A DNA stretch of 49,647 bases from Anaerolineales bacterium UBA1429 (GCA_002329325.1 DCTX01000067.1:50561-100207); one strand, 5' to 3'. Positions 38,549-46,924 are shown, numbered from the stretch's first letter. The notes: a model not told the origin generated them from the letters alone. A program made the numbers and translations.

Positions 38549-39277
38549 CTACCAACCAAGGGCCAGCCGCGAGATGAGCCGCCCAGGCAGGCCCGCCGCG
38601 CGCATGCGCTCCTGGGTGCTCTCGATGGCGTAGGCGACCCGCCGATGCTCGATGGTGAGGGTGTCGGTCTCCAAGAGCAGGTAGGCCGCCCGAGGATCGC
38701 CGTCCCGCGGTTGGCCCACGCTGCCGGGGTTCACAATGTAGCGCCCCTTGTCCAGGGTGAGGGGCTCGCCCTCGGGCAGAGGCAACATCTCGGTGGGGCC
38801 ATCCTCCTCCATCTGCCAGAAGATCAGCGGCATATGGGTATGGCCCACCAGGCAGACGGGGGTCTCCAGATGGGGGAAGTTGAGGGCCGCCGTGCTGGCG
38901 TAGAACAGGTACTCCCAGATGGGATAGCGGGGGCTGCCGTGGGCCAGGGTGATCGAATCCATCACCTGGGTCTCGGGGAGGCCGCTCAGGTAGTCACGGG
39001 CCTCGTCCGAGAGCTGGGCGCGGGTCCACAGGTTGGCCGCGCGGGCATCGGCATTGAAATCCTCCAGGTCGAGACGCCCCAGCACGCCCCAATCGTGGTT
39101 GCCGGGGATGGCCACGTGCTCGCCGGCGCGGGTAGCGGCGACGCACGCCTCGGGGTCGGGCCCGTACCCGACGACGTCGCCCAAGGACCAGAGCACGTCG
39201 AAGGGGCCTGCATCTGCCAGAACCGCGTCAAGGGCCTCTAGATTGGCATGGATATCGGAGACGACCAGGACACGCAT
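38549..39277 (-). CDS. Calcineurin-like metallophosphoesterase
   Basis: Phosphodiesterase or phosphatase of 242 residues with all five metal motifs: VSDIHANLEALDAVL (residues about 5-19), GDVVGYGPDP (about 32), PGNHDWG (about 57), LAHGSPR (about 105) and VGHTHMPL (about 138). The layout matches YfcE/DR1281-like proteins of the phosphoesterase family. The start at 39277 follows GAGAGGA; the longer frame to 39394 crosses the terminator region. It lies upstream of the isomerase genes, 102 bases away, and may or may not share their transcript. Confidence 0.9.
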   Translation of the reverse strand: MRVLVVSDIHANLEALDAVLADAGPFDVLWSLGDVVGYGPDPEACVAATRAGEHVAIPGNHDWGVLGRLDLEDFNADARAANLWTRAQLSDEARDYLSGLPETQVMDSITLAHGSPRYPIWEYLFYASTAALNFPHLETPVCLVGHTHMPLIFWQMEEDGPTEMLPLPEGEPLTLDKGRYIVNPGSVGQPRDGDPRAAYLLLETDTLTIEHRRVAYAIESTQERMRAAGLPGRLISRLALGW

Positions 39278-39392
39278 CGGCCCATCCTCTCTCAAGGCGA
39301 TCTGGCGGCAGTGTAGCACAGAACTCGCGGGCCGACCAGCCGAATCCATCGCGGCCCGAGGCGGCGGCTCTGTCGCCGGGCCTTGACGCAAC

Positions 39393-39430
39393 AAGGGCGA
39401 CCCCGGCGCCTTCTGGCGCGGATCGCCCTT
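39393..39430 (-). terminator. Stem-loop downstream of the small secreted protein gene
   Basis: AAGGGCGA (39393-39400) pairs with TCGCCCTT (39423-39430), with an inner GGCGCC/GGCGC pairing. On the minus strand it starts 22 bases after the stop at 39452 and is followed by TTGTTGCGT, a short T-rich stretch. Confidence 0.55.
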
Positions 39431-39451
39431 GCCCTTCGCGGGGAGCGCGTA

Positions 39452-39859
39452 CTAGAAGAGGGTCCCGAACTCGTCCACCCTGCCGAGCCACTCCAGGCCG
39501 CTGGGCCCATGTTCCAGGTGCACCCGATACATCCGCGGGCTTGGGCCCTCGCCCCGGCTGCTGATGCAGATGCGCCAGCCCTCGGCCAGATAGCAGTAGC
39601 CCTCCGAGCCGCCCTCAGCCGCGGGCTCCACCCTCCAGCGGATCCCTGGCGCGGGCGCCCGGTCACCCTGGGTCGCGCTCATGTGCGCCAGGACGGCATC
39701 CAGGGCCACGATGTAACCGGCGCCGGAGGGCAGCTCCGGCTGCGGGGGCGCGGTGGGCGTCGCCTCGGGCTGCGGCTCGGCGAGCACGGGCAGGGCTGCT
39801 GCCAGGGGCAGCAGGCAGACAAGGGCCAGGATGATGAGAAGATATCGTTCGCCGTTCAT
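39452..39859 (-). CDS. Small secreted protein of unknown function
   Basis: Not recognised. The 135-residue product opens with a signal peptide (MNGERYLLIILALVCLLPLAA, cut at about residue 27 after VLA), then a Pro/Thr-rich linker (about 28-43) and a compact domain with YIVALDAVLAHMS, a Trp/Arg stretch IRWRVEPA, and CYLAEGWRICIS, whose two Cys could form a disulphide. The ATG at 39859 has GGGGGTG upstream; the frame to 40216 is not supported because it would enter the APC gene. It stands alone on the minus strand between the APC gene and a terminator-like stem-loop. Confidence 0.65.
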   Translation of the reverse strand: MNGERYLLIILALVCLLPLAAALPVLAEPQPEATPTAPPQPELPSGAGYIVALDAVLAHMSATQGDRAPAPGIRWRVEPAAEGGSEGYCYLAEGWRICISSRGEGPSPRMYRVHLEHGPSGLEWLGRVDEFGTLF

Positions 39860-40008
39860 GGACACACCCCCAGGAGATACTCCCGCTGCCGCACGATCCA
39901 GCGCCAGGATGCCAGAGGGCCGGCGGGGAGCCGGCCTCGTCCCAGCGCCCACTCTGCTGACGTCTATGACAACCCCCAGGTTCCCGAAAAGAGGCGGGTG
40001 AGCCGCAG

Positions 40009-40030
40009 GTTTGGCCATGTTGGGCCAAAC
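40009..40030 (-). terminator. Hairpin after the APC-USP gene
   Basis: GTTTGGCC (40009-40016) and GGCCAAAC (40023-40030) form a perfect 8-base stem with a six-base loop, about 35 bases past the APC-USP stop on the minus strand. A T-run is missing; TCTTTTC comes about 20 bases later. Confidence 0.4.
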
Positions 40031-40064
40031 ACTGGGGCAGGCGCAGCGGGCGCGGCCGGGGTGC

Positions 40065-42314
40065 CTATGGCGAAGGGGCGGGGGCTGCCGTATCGGGCAG
40101 AGGGTGCCGCTCGCGATAGAGCAGCTTGACCTGGCGGCGCACCCACGAGAGGGCGACGGACTCGTGTTTGCGGCACAGGAGCACCGTGCAGGGGGCCTTG
40201 TCGGCGATCCAGTCATCTACCGCGCCAAAGAGCTGGCGGCTGAGGGGCCACTCCTCCGAGGCGCCGATGATGACCAGGTCATAGGCGGCGCGGCTGGTCT
40301 CCTCCAGGATGCCATCGGCCACCGAGCGCGCCCGCGTGACCAGAGGCGACCAGATCTCGAGCACCTGGCCGAGCTCCTCCTCCAGCGTCTCCTGCAGGAT
40401 GGCCATGTTGTCCTCGACGTCGTCGCTCTCCAGCGAGGCGGTGATCACCCGCAGGGCCGTGATCTGGGCATGTGAGGAGAGGGCGAGCTCCTGCGCCAGG
40501 TGGATGGCCAGCCGCGAGTGGGGGCCGCCGCCCACCGGCACCAGGATGCGCTTGATCTGGCCCAGCCCGCGATCGAGCAGCACCGCCACGTGGGTGGGGG
40601 CGTGCTGCAGGATGCGCTTGACCGGGTTGGCGGCCAGTTGGGCCAGGTTCAGGGGCGTAGGCCAGCCGGTGAGCAGCAGACGCACGTTATCGCGGCGGCT
40701 CACCTCCGCCAGTATGCCCTCATCCACGGTGGCCGCCTCGCGCATCTTGACGTAAAAGGCCACGTTGCGCGCCTGGGCCTCACGATACACGGGGCCCAGG
40801 ATGCCGGCGGGACCACGAGAGGGCCGGCCCGCCGCAGCTGTCTGGGCCCCCTCGCCTGTCTGCACAGCCAACGCGCAGATGTAGCTATCAGGATCGCTCT
40901 GCGCCAGGATCGAGCCGATGTGCACCAGGCTGCGGGCCGTGTCGGGGTTGTCCGCCGCCACGATGATGCAATCATGCTGCATGGGAGAAGCGCTCTTGCG
41001 GGCGCCAAAGAGCTGGCGGATGCGCTTGCGGAACGCAAAGGGTATGGCAAAGAGGGCCAACACGCCGGCGCCAAAGGCCAGCGCCTTGGGCGCCGCAAAG
41101 GCGATCAGCAGGATGCAGACGCCGCCCGCGATGTACACCGTGGAGGGAAACAAGGGCGCCCGGAAGGGGCGATGCAGATCGGGGTATTGCTTGCGCAGGC
41201 GGATCATGGAGAGATTGCCCCAAAACAGTACAAAGAGATAGCCCGCGCTCGAGATGTAGCTCAAGAAGTCCACCTGGCGGCTGAGGGTCACCAGGATGCT
41301 CATGGCGCCGATGGCCAGGACGGCCACATGGGGCGTGCGGAAGCGACTGAGCTTGGAGAGCGCCCGCGGCCAGACGCCGTCGCGGCTGAGGGTAAAGGCC
41401 TCGCGGGTGGCGCTGAGCATGGCACTGTTGACCGAGGTCAGCGTCGCCACCATGCCTGCCAGCGCCATCAACGGCACGCCCAGGGTGGGCATAAAGCGCC
41501 GCGCCGCGTCGGTGAGGGCCGTCTCCGAGCCGGCCAGCTCGCCGAACGGCAAGGTGCCCAGGGTGACGAAGGAGGTGACCACATAGATAGTGGTGCAAAC
41601 CGTCAGGCTGATCAGGATGCCATAGGGGATGTTGCGATCGGGGCGGCGGATCTCCTCCGCGTCGTCGGCGATCACCTCAAAGCCCACGTAGGCGTTGTAC
41701 ACCAGGGCGATGGTCACCAGCAGCCGGCCCAGGCGCGGCAAGGTGCGCTGGTCCGCAAAGTGTGCGTTGGCCGCGGCAAAGGTCTCCCAGGAGAAGCCCA
41801 TCGGGTGCGTCAGGCCCACAAAGATGTACACCGCAAAGACGGCCAGCAGCAAACCCCCCAGGACGACCTGGATGTTCCCGATGCTCGTCACGCCCAGGAT
41901 GTTCAGGAGCACAAAGACGAGGATAACGATGGCGGCCACGGGCAGGATGGGGATGCCGGGGAGGAAAACCTGCAACGAGTAGGCAAAGCCCACCGCCGAG
42001 AGGGCCGCGTAAAACGTGCTGGAGGCGCAGTCCATCGAGCCGACGAGGAAGGAGAGGATGCCGCTGCCAAAGCTCTCACGCACATAGCTCATGGCGCCGC
42101 CCGCCACCGGGTACGACGTGGCGAGCTCGCAGTAATTGAGGGCGATGGCGTAGCTAAGCAGGCCGCCCAGCAAGAGCGCCAGCACCGTATCGGCGCCGGC
42201 GCGAGCGGCGGCGTGCCCCGTCAGCACAAAGATCTCGGCGGCCAGGGTGCCCGCCGTGCCCAGCATCACCACCTGCAGAAGGCCGAGCTGGCGTTTCAGT
42301 TTTCGTTTGCTCAC
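40065..42314 (-). CDS. APC-family amino acid permease fused to two UspA domains
   Basis: Membrane transporter of 749 residues. About 12 hydrophobic helices fill residues 1-445, with the APC substrate-site loop GTAGTLAAEIFVLTG in helix 1 and a later NIPYGILISLTVC. From about 460 to 749 come two universal-stress-protein-like halves: the first with DCIIVAADNPDTARSL, the second with KRILVPVGGGPHSRLAIHLA and the ATP-site GASEEWPLSRQLFGAV ending in APCTVLLCR. Such CAT/APC-USP fusions are thought to have ligand-controlled uptake. The GTG at 42314 starts the first conserved helix; the in-frame start at 42473 lies in the oxidoreductase gene. A 7-base hairpin stands just upstream. Confidence 0.9.
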   Translation of the reverse strand: MSKRKLKRQLGLLQVVMLGTAGTLAAEIFVLTGHAAARAGADTVLALLLGGLLSYAIALNYCELATSYPVAGGAMSYVRESFGSGILSFLVGSMDCASSTFYAALSAVGFAYSLQVFLPGIPILPVAAIVILVFVLLNILGVTSIGNIQVVLGGLLLAVFAVYIFVGLTHPMGFSWETFAAANAHFADQRTLPRLGRLLVTIALVYNAYVGFEVIADDAEEIRRPDRNIPYGILISLTVCTTIYVVTSFVTLGTLPFGELAGSETALTDAARRFMPTLGVPLMALAGMVATLTSVNSAMLSATREAFTLSRDGVWPRALSKLSRFRTPHVAVLAIGAMSILVTLSRQVDFLSYISSAGYLFVLFWGNLSMIRLRKQYPDLHRPFRAPLFPSTVYIAGGVCILLIAFAAPKALAFGAGVLALFAIPFAFRKRIRQLFGARKSASPMQHDCIIVAADNPDTARSLVHIGSILAQSDPDSYICALAVQTGEGAQTAAAGRPSRGPAGILGPVYREAQARNVAFYVKMREAATVDEGILAEVSRRDNVRLLLTGWPTPLNLAQLAANPVKRILQHAPTHVAVLLDRGLGQIKRILVPVGGGPHSRLAIHLAQELALSSHAQITALRVITASLESDDVEDNMAILQETLEEELGQVLEIWSPLVTRARSVADGILEETSRAAYDLVIIGASEEWPLSRQLFGAVDDWIADKAPCTVLLCRKHESVALSWVRRQVKLLYRERHPLPDTAAPAPSP

Positions 42315-42328
42315 TTGACCTGACGCTT

Positions 42329-42347
42329 CCAGGGCGCTTGGCCCTGG
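42329..42347 (-). other. Hairpin before the APC-USP start
   Basis: CCAGGGC (42329-42335) and GCCCTGG (42341-42347) pair perfectly around a five-base loop, 14 bases upstream of the GTG start and downstream of the oxidoreductase stop at 42403. It could attenuate read-through between the two genes or affect translation of the permease. Confidence 0.35.
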
Positions 42348-42402
42348 CGATGTATGGCGGGTTTCGGTTATGCGTGCTTGGCTACTTGCGGGGCGCCTTC
42401 GA

Positions 42403-43788
42403 CTACAGGGGATCCGGCACCGGCTGCAGCAGGGCGCCCGCGTCGGCCAGGTTGGCCCGCAGCGCCTGCACATCCACGGTGCGCGGCGTGAGGCCGCTCA
42501 GGGCGGCCATGGCCGCCGCCGTCCCCGCCGCCTGGCCCGCGACCATGCAGCACACCGTGTTGCGGGTGCTGTTGTGGGCCACTAGGTCAATGGTCATCAT
42601 GCGTCCGGCGATGAGCAGGTTCTCCACCCCGCGAGGGATCAGGGCGCGGTAGGGGATACCATACGCCCCGCCATCGCGCACAAAGTAGCGGCTGTTGTCG
42701 ATGAAGGAGAAGCAGCCGATCTGATCGTCGAACTGGCGCCCCTGGGTGCAATCATCCTGGCTCAGCTCGTACTCGCAGTGGATGGCCAGGCCGCGGCGCT
42801 GGCCGGCAGCGGGGGCAGGCCCTGCCACGTAACATTGCTCGCACCCGGCAAAGCTCTCTCGAAAGAAATCGGCGATCTCGAACATGCGGGCCCGCAGGGC
42901 GATCTCGGCCTCGGTGAGCATCTCGGCGCTCATGCCATCGTTGGGGCCGTGGTTGATGCAGTTCATGTAGGTGATCTCGCGCGGCCGCAGCGAAGAGGAG
43001 AGAAAGTAGTGCGGGATGCCGACGGCGCCCTGGGCCTGAAGCTTGCGCATGTCGATCCCCAGCCGCACCAGGTCGGGCTCGAACGTGCCGGGCTTGACGG
43101 CGTGGGCGATCTGGGTGATCAGCCCCCGGGCCTCCAGGTCGGCCTCCAGGGCCTGCAGGTCCACATTGCACAGCCGAAAGGTGAACCCGGCCGAGTAGGC
43201 GCCGGGATCGCCAGGGCCAAAGCGCTCATAGGGAGCGCCCGCGGCCGCAGCCACGTCGCCATCGCCCGTGCAATCCACCACCTGCTTGGCGCACAGCAGC
43301 GTGCGGCCGGCCTTGTTCCACAGCACCAGGCCGGTGATGACCCCGGCGTCGTTGGTGCGCACTTGGTCGATGACGGTGTGCAGCAGCAACTCGACGCCGG
43401 CCTCACGGCAGATCCCGAACAGCGCCAGCTTGGCGACCTCGGGCTCCACGGGGGTGAGCATGCTCACAAAGTCGCCGCCCCGCTCCATGCGGATGTGGCC
43501 CAGGCCGCCGCCCGCGGCCTGGATGCGGTCCACCAGCTCCTGGGCGATGCCGGCCGCCACCCGTTGCCGCACAAAGCCGGGCGGCACGTCAAAGATGTTG
43601 AAGAAGCTGTGCCAGCCGGTGGCGCCCATGACGCCCAACCCGCCCAGGAAGCCGTTCTTCTCCACCAGCAAGGTGCGCGCCCCGGAGCGGGCCGCTGCAA
43701 CCGCCGCCGCCACCCCCGCCAGCCCGCCGCCGGCGACCACCACGTCGTACTCGCAGTAACGCGTCTCGTCCACGATACTGGCCGTCAT
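42403..43788 (-). CDS. FAD-dependent oxidoreductase (FAD_oxidored family)
   Basis: Flavoprotein of 461 residues. The dinucleotide-binding motif is DVVVAGGGLAGVAAAVAAARSG cut to GGGLAGVAAA (about 20-29), followed by LLVEKNGFLGG. A central VVDCTGDGDVAAAAGAP (about 165) and the C-terminal RMMTIDLVAHNSTRNTVCCMVAGQAAG pattern match the PF12831-type family, which includes proteins often named xanthan lyase-like or fumarate-reductase-like, with unclear substrates. Several cysteines (CEQCYVAG, VCCMV) could bind metal. The ATG follows a purine-rich GAGGGGGAAGGG. The permease gene lies 88 bases downstream, so uptake and oxidation of the same compound is possible. Confidence 0.85.
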   Translation of the reverse strand: MTASIVDETRYCEYDVVVAGGGLAGVAAAVAAARSGARTLLVEKNGFLGGLGVMGATGWHSFFNIFDVPPGFVRQRVAAGIAQELVDRIQAAGGGLGHIRMERGGDFVSMLTPVEPEVAKLALFGICREAGVELLLHTVIDQVRTNDAGVITGLVLWNKAGRTLLCAKQVVDCTGDGDVAAAAGAPYERFGPGDPGAYSAGFTFRLCNVDLQALEADLEARGLITQIAHAVKPGTFEPDLVRLGIDMRKLQAQGAVGIPHYFLSSSLRPREITYMNCINHGPNDGMSAEMLTEAEIALRARMFEIADFFRESFAGCEQCYVAGPAPAAGQRRGLAIHCEYELSQDDCTQGRQFDDQIGCFSFIDNSRYFVRDGGAYGIPYRALIPRGVENLLIAGRMMTIDLVAHNSTRNTVCCMVAGQAAGTAAAMAALSGLTPRTVDVQALRANLADAGALLQPVPDPL

Positions 43789-43919
43789 GCCCTTCCCCCT
43801 CTGTCCCTATCTCTGCAATTGCTTCTATTGTGACACTGACCCCGTCCAGGCGCAAGTAGGCGGGCCGATTTGCACGGCTATCCCATGGTGAAACCGGACA
43901 GTAGCATTCCTCTTTCAGA

Positions 43920-43948
43920 TTGACGTTCGGGCCTCCGGCTGCTATCAT
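43920..43948 (+). promoter_or_regulatory. Promoter of the DtxR-like regulator gene
   Basis: TTGACG (43920-43925), 17 bases, TATCAT (43943-43948), both near consensus. TTGAC (43920-43924) and GTCAA (43952-43956) form an inverted pair spanning the promoter, which could be a weak operator. Confidence 0.65.
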
Positions 43949-44029
43949 GGAGTCAACAATGCACGCCCTGACGGGCAAGGGGCATGTGCGCCCCGCTCGC
44001 CCCGGGCGTCGAGAGGCAGGAGCCCGGGC

Positions 44030-44701
44030 ATGTCTTCTGACACGCGACCCACGCCTACCGTTGAGGACTATCTCGGCGTCATCTACACCCTCGCGCGAGA
44101 CCAACAGCCGGTGATAGGCCGCAGGCTGGCCGACTGGATGGAGGTCTCGCCCCCCACGGTCACGGCCACCATCCAGCGCATGGTGCGGGATGGCTGGGTG
44201 ACCATGCACGCCGACAAGACGATCCACCTGACGGAGGCGGGCCGTCGCGCCGCAGCCTCGGTCGTTCGCCGCCATATGCTCACCGAGCTGCTGCTGGCCC
44301 GCGTCTTGAACGTGCCCTGGTCACGGGTGCATGAGGAGGCGGATCAGCTCGAGCATGACCTCTCCGCCGAGACCGCCGCGCGGGTGGCCGAGCTGCTGGA
44401 CGATACGGCCGTTTGCCCCCACGGGAACCCGCTTCCGGGTGAGGAGAACAGCGTCAGCTCGTTGCGGCCTTTGCTGGAGGCCATTCCGGGGCGGTCGTAT
44501 CTGTTGGCGCGGGTCCATGAAGAGATCGAGCGCCGCGGTGATCTGATGTCTTTCTTCGAGGAGCAGGGGCTGATCCCCGGCGCAGCGCTGCAGCTCGTGG
44601 CCCTGATGCCCGCCAACGAGACGGTGACGCTCAGGGTGAAGGATCGGGAGGTCACCCTGGGGCTGGTGGTGGCCCGATGCCTGTGGGTTCAAGAGGTCTA
44701 G
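44030..44701 (+). CDS. DtxR/MntR-family metal-dependent transcriptional regulator
   Basis: Iron- or manganese-sensing repressor of 223 residues. A winged helix occupies residues 5-65 (VEDYLGVIYTL, DWMEVSPPTVTATIQRM), the dimer and metal domain follows (RHMLTELLLARVL, HEEADQLEHDLS, and CPHGNPLPG at about 125-133), and residues about 150-223 form the C-terminal SH3/FeoA-like domain. The HEEAD...LEH and CPHGxP motifs carry the expected metal ligands. A good promoter stands upstream with a leader of about 75 bases. The ROK gene begins 31 bases downstream, so the two are likely cotranscribed; no metal transporter is adjacent, so its targets must be elsewhere. Confidence 0.9.
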   Translation: MSSDTRPTPTVEDYLGVIYTLARDQQPVIGRRLADWMEVSPPTVTATIQRMVRDGWVTMHADKTIHLTEAGRRAAASVVRRHMLTELLLARVLNVPWSRVHEEADQLEHDLSAETAARVAELLDDTAVCPHGNPLPGEENSVSSLRPLLEAIPGRSYLLARVHEEIERRGDLMSFFEEQGLIPGAALQLVALMPANETVTLRVKDREVTLGLVVARCLWVQEV

Positions 44702-44732
44702 CGACGAGGGACGCTGGCGCGAGAGGAGCGAT

Positions 44733-45731
44733 GTGGCGAAAAAGGGCAAGCTGGCGATCGGCGTGGACCTGGGCGGCACGAGTCTGTACGCGGCCGTAGT
44801 GGATACGGAGACCGGGCAGATCTATGGCCAGGCCAAGCGCAAGGCCCGGGCGGAGCTGGGCGCCGTCGGCGTGACCAAGCGGGTGGTCAAGACGGTGGAG
44901 CGGGCCATCCTTCGTTCAGGCGTCAAGAGAAAGCGCTTGATCGGCGTTGGCGTGGGCGTGCCAGGGCCCATCGATGCCGAGGGAGGCCTGGTCATCCGGC
45001 TCACCAACCTGGGCCCCACCTGGGACGGCTTCCCTCTGGCCCAGACCCTGGAGCGACGCCTCAAACTGCCGGTCGTCATCGAGAACGATGTCAACGTGGG
45101 CGCCGTAGGCGAGCACTGCTTTGGGGCAGGGCGGGGCGCCTCGGATATGGTGGCTCTCTTTGTCGGCACGGGGCTGGGCGGCGGCGTCATCCTGGATGGC
45201 AAGCTCCGCACAGGCTTTCGCGGCTCGGCGGGGGAGGTGGGGCACATGCTGCTGCGCGCCGATGGCGACCCCTGCGGCTGCGGGGAGCACGGCCACGCCG
45301 AGGCCTATGCCAGCCGTACGGCCATCGAGCGCTCGATCCGCAAGGCCATCGCCGCAGGCGAACCCTCCATGCTGGCCGAGACGATCGAGGTGGAAGGGCG
45401 CCCTCTGCTCACCAGCAAGTACATCCAGCGCGCCTATGAGGCAGGCGATGCCGTCGCCGTCAACGCCATCCGCTCAGCCCAATACTACCTGGGTCTCCTG
45501 ATCGCCGACTGCGTCAACCTGCTGGACCCCGAGGCGGTGGTGGTGGGCGGCGGCGTCCTGGAGCGCATGGGCGACGCCTATCTGGAGCCGGTGCGCGGCT
45601 ATGCCCGGCAACACTTTCTCAACAAGCATGCCATGGAGACCGTGCGCATCGTGGCCGCAGAGCTGGGCGATTCGTCCGGGGCTGTGGGAGCCGCCGTGCA
45701 GGCGGTGCGCAGGCTCACAGACGGCGCCTAG
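44733..45731 (+). CDS. ROK-family sugar kinase (glucokinase-like)
   Basis: ATP-dependent hexokinase-type kinase of 332 residues, or a ROK protein with another hexose substrate. ATP motif GVDLGGTSLYAAVVD (residues 9-23), sugar-binding IENDVNVGAVGEH (about 115-127) with catalytic Asp in the END segment, and GTGLGGGVILDG. The ROK zinc motif normally reads CxCGxxGCxE; here it is CGCGEHGHAE (C181, C183, H188), so the third Cys is His. No helix-turn-helix precedes it, so it is an enzyme, not a repressor. It starts at a GTG behind GAGAGGAG. Its last four bases overlap the end of the converging recombinase gene. Confidence 0.9.
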   Translation: MAKKGKLAIGVDLGGTSLYAAVVDTETGQIYGQAKRKARAELGAVGVTKRVVKTVERAILRSGVKRKRLIGVGVGVPGPIDAEGGLVIRLTNLGPTWDGFPLAQTLERRLKLPVVIENDVNVGAVGEHCFGAGRGASDMVALFVGTGLGGGVILDGKLRTGFRGSAGEVGHMLLRADGDPCGCGEHGHAEAYASRTAIERSIRKAIAAGEPSMLAETIEVEGRPLLTSKYIQRAYEAGDAVAVNAIRSAQYYLGLLIADCVNLLDPEAVVVGGGVLERMGDAYLEPVRGYARQHFLNKHAMETVRIVAAELGDSSGAVGAAVQAVRRLTDGA

Positions 45732-46819
45732 CTGTCCTCCTCCATCTCCTCCGAGTCATCGGCACCGTCTTGATGGCGCCGGTGCGCCTCGCTAGGCGGC
45801 AGGCCATAGGTGGCCACCATGTCGCCCAGCATGTTCTCGTCCGTCTCCCATGCATAGACGATCCGGGTCGTATCCGGATGTTGGTGGCCCAGCAGGGTCG
45901 CGACCCACTCCAGCGGCATTCCCTCATCCAGCAGGTCCTGGGCGCGGCGGTGGCGCAAGGAGTGGGGCGAGGTGTTGCCATAAAGCCCCTCGGCCTTGGC
46001 GGCCTGCTTGACCAGCAGCCAGGCGTGGGCCGCCGTGATGGCGGTACCCCTGCCGCGCCCGTGGGACACGAACAGCGGGGCATAGATGGCGTCGTCGCGT
46101 TCCTTGACATAATCGCGGATCAGCTTGCGCGACTCGTCGGAGAGAAAGACGGTGCGAGGCTTGCCGTTCTTGGTCACCGTCAGGCGCAGGCGGCTGGCCC
46201 TGCCGTCCAGCACGTCCTCGCGGGTGAGGGCCAGGGCCTCGCTGATGCGCATGCCGGAGTCATAGAGGACGGCCATCAGGGCGCGGTTGCGCAGGAGAGC
46301 CAGCCGCCGCGAGCCCTTGGCTTCGGGCAGCGGCTTGCGCAGGTAGTGGGTGAGCACGCGGGTCACCTGGGGGTCGGTGCGCCGCTGCTTGTAGCCCTGG
46401 CGGCGCTGCCCGCGCCCCTGGTCGATGCGACGCCGCATCCGGTCGTAGGTGACGCCGGCGGGCAGGAGTTCGTGGAGATCGAGCCAGTTCATCAGGCGCT
46501 TGGCCGCCACCAGATACGTGCGCGCCGTGCGCGTGGCCCGCAGGTCGCCACGGGCGCGGGCCCGCAGATCAGGGTAGCGGTCGCGGAGCCACAGGCCGAA
46601 CTGTTGCAGTGTATCTTCGTTGATGGCTGCGACTTGCGGTTTTGCCGCCTGCGGGTTGACGCTGTGCAGATACGCCAGCAAGGCGTCGAGGCCGCAGCGA
46701 TACGTCCGTTTGGAAAGCGGCGAGAGTTCGAGCGCCTGCAACATGGCCGCGGCGTGGTCTGCCAGGCTGTCGCCTTCGGGAGGGGTTGATGAGAGGGGAG
46801 TGGTTTCAGCAGCGGCCAT
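45728..46819 (-). CDS. Tyrosine recombinase/integrase (XerC/D-like)
   Basis: DNA-breaking recombinase of 363 residues. The SAM-like core-binding domain spans about 30-120 (LSPLSKRTYRCGLDALLAYL). The catalytic domain shows the full set: Arg in DSGMRISEAL, Lys in TKNGKPRTVFL, His-x-x-Arg in HSLRHRRAQ, His in LGHQHPDTTR and the likely nucleophile Tyr in IVYAWE. The insertion with a Lys/Arg-rich region (GQRRQGYKQRRT) may touch DNA. It is a single integrase with no mobile-element partner, att-like repeat or cargo that I can see; roles such as chromosome-dimer or phase-variation recombination are possible. Its promoter region is AT-rich, unlike the surroundings. Confidence 0.92.
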   Translation of the reverse strand: MAAAETTPLSSTPPEGDSLADHAAAMLQALELSPLSKRTYRCGLDALLAYLHSVNPQAAKPQVAAINEDTLQQFGLWLRDRYPDLRARARGDLRATRTARTYLVAAKRLMNWLDLHELLPAGVTYDRMRRRIDQGRGQRRQGYKQRRTDPQVTRVLTHYLRKPLPEAKGSRRLALLRNRALMAVLYDSGMRISEALALTREDVLDGRASRLRLTVTKNGKPRTVFLSDESRKLIRDYVKERDDAIYAPLFVSHGRGRGTAITAAHAWLLVKQAAKAEGLYGNTSPHSLRHRRAQDLLDEGMPLEWVATLLGHQHPDTTRIVYAWETDENMLGDMVATYGLPPSEAHRRHQDGADDSEEMEEDS

Positions 46820-46847
46820 TGGGTATCGTCTCCATTCGTCAGATAGA

Positions 46848-46890
46848 GTATCTTATTTAATCTTTAATAAATCATATAATATAAAAGACC
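46848..46890. other. AT-rich segment upstream of the recombinase gene
   Basis: About 40 bases almost free of G and C (46848-46886), in sharp contrast with the GC-rich window. It holds the recombinase -10 box on the minus strand and a perfect TATAAT on the plus strand (46875-46880) with no good partner. Easy melting and intrinsic bending are expected; it could be a recombination or regulatory site. Confidence 0.6.
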
Positions 46891-46899
46891 CCATGTCAA
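46871..46899 (-). promoter_or_regulatory. Strong promoter of the tyrosine recombinase
   Basis: On the minus strand a perfect TTGACA (46899-46894), 17 bases, TATGAT (46876-46871). Transcription should begin near 46864 and give a leader of about 45 bases with GGAG before the ATG. Confidence 0.68.
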
Positions 46900-46924
46900 G
46901 GCCTTGGGGGCTAAAATAGACCCC
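46882..46924. repeat. Direct repeat flanking the recombinase -35 box
   Basis: TAAAAGACCCC (46882-46892) and TAAAATAGACCCC (46912-46924) begin exactly 30 bases apart, about three helical turns. A palindrome CAAGGCCTTG (46897-46906) lies between them, overlapping the -35 box. Plausible operator or recombinase-binding arms. Confidence 0.5.

Noticed and set aside
40500..42323. A 607-residue plus-strand open frame opposite the APC-USP gene
   Set aside because: Antisense to a clear transporter gene and made of biased Gln/His/Arg/Gly sequence with no domain; not a real gene.
45728..46924. A complete mobile element with attachment sites around the recombinase
   Set aside because: No tRNA, flanking att-type duplication, excisionase or cargo gene is visible; the neighbouring genes are ordinary.
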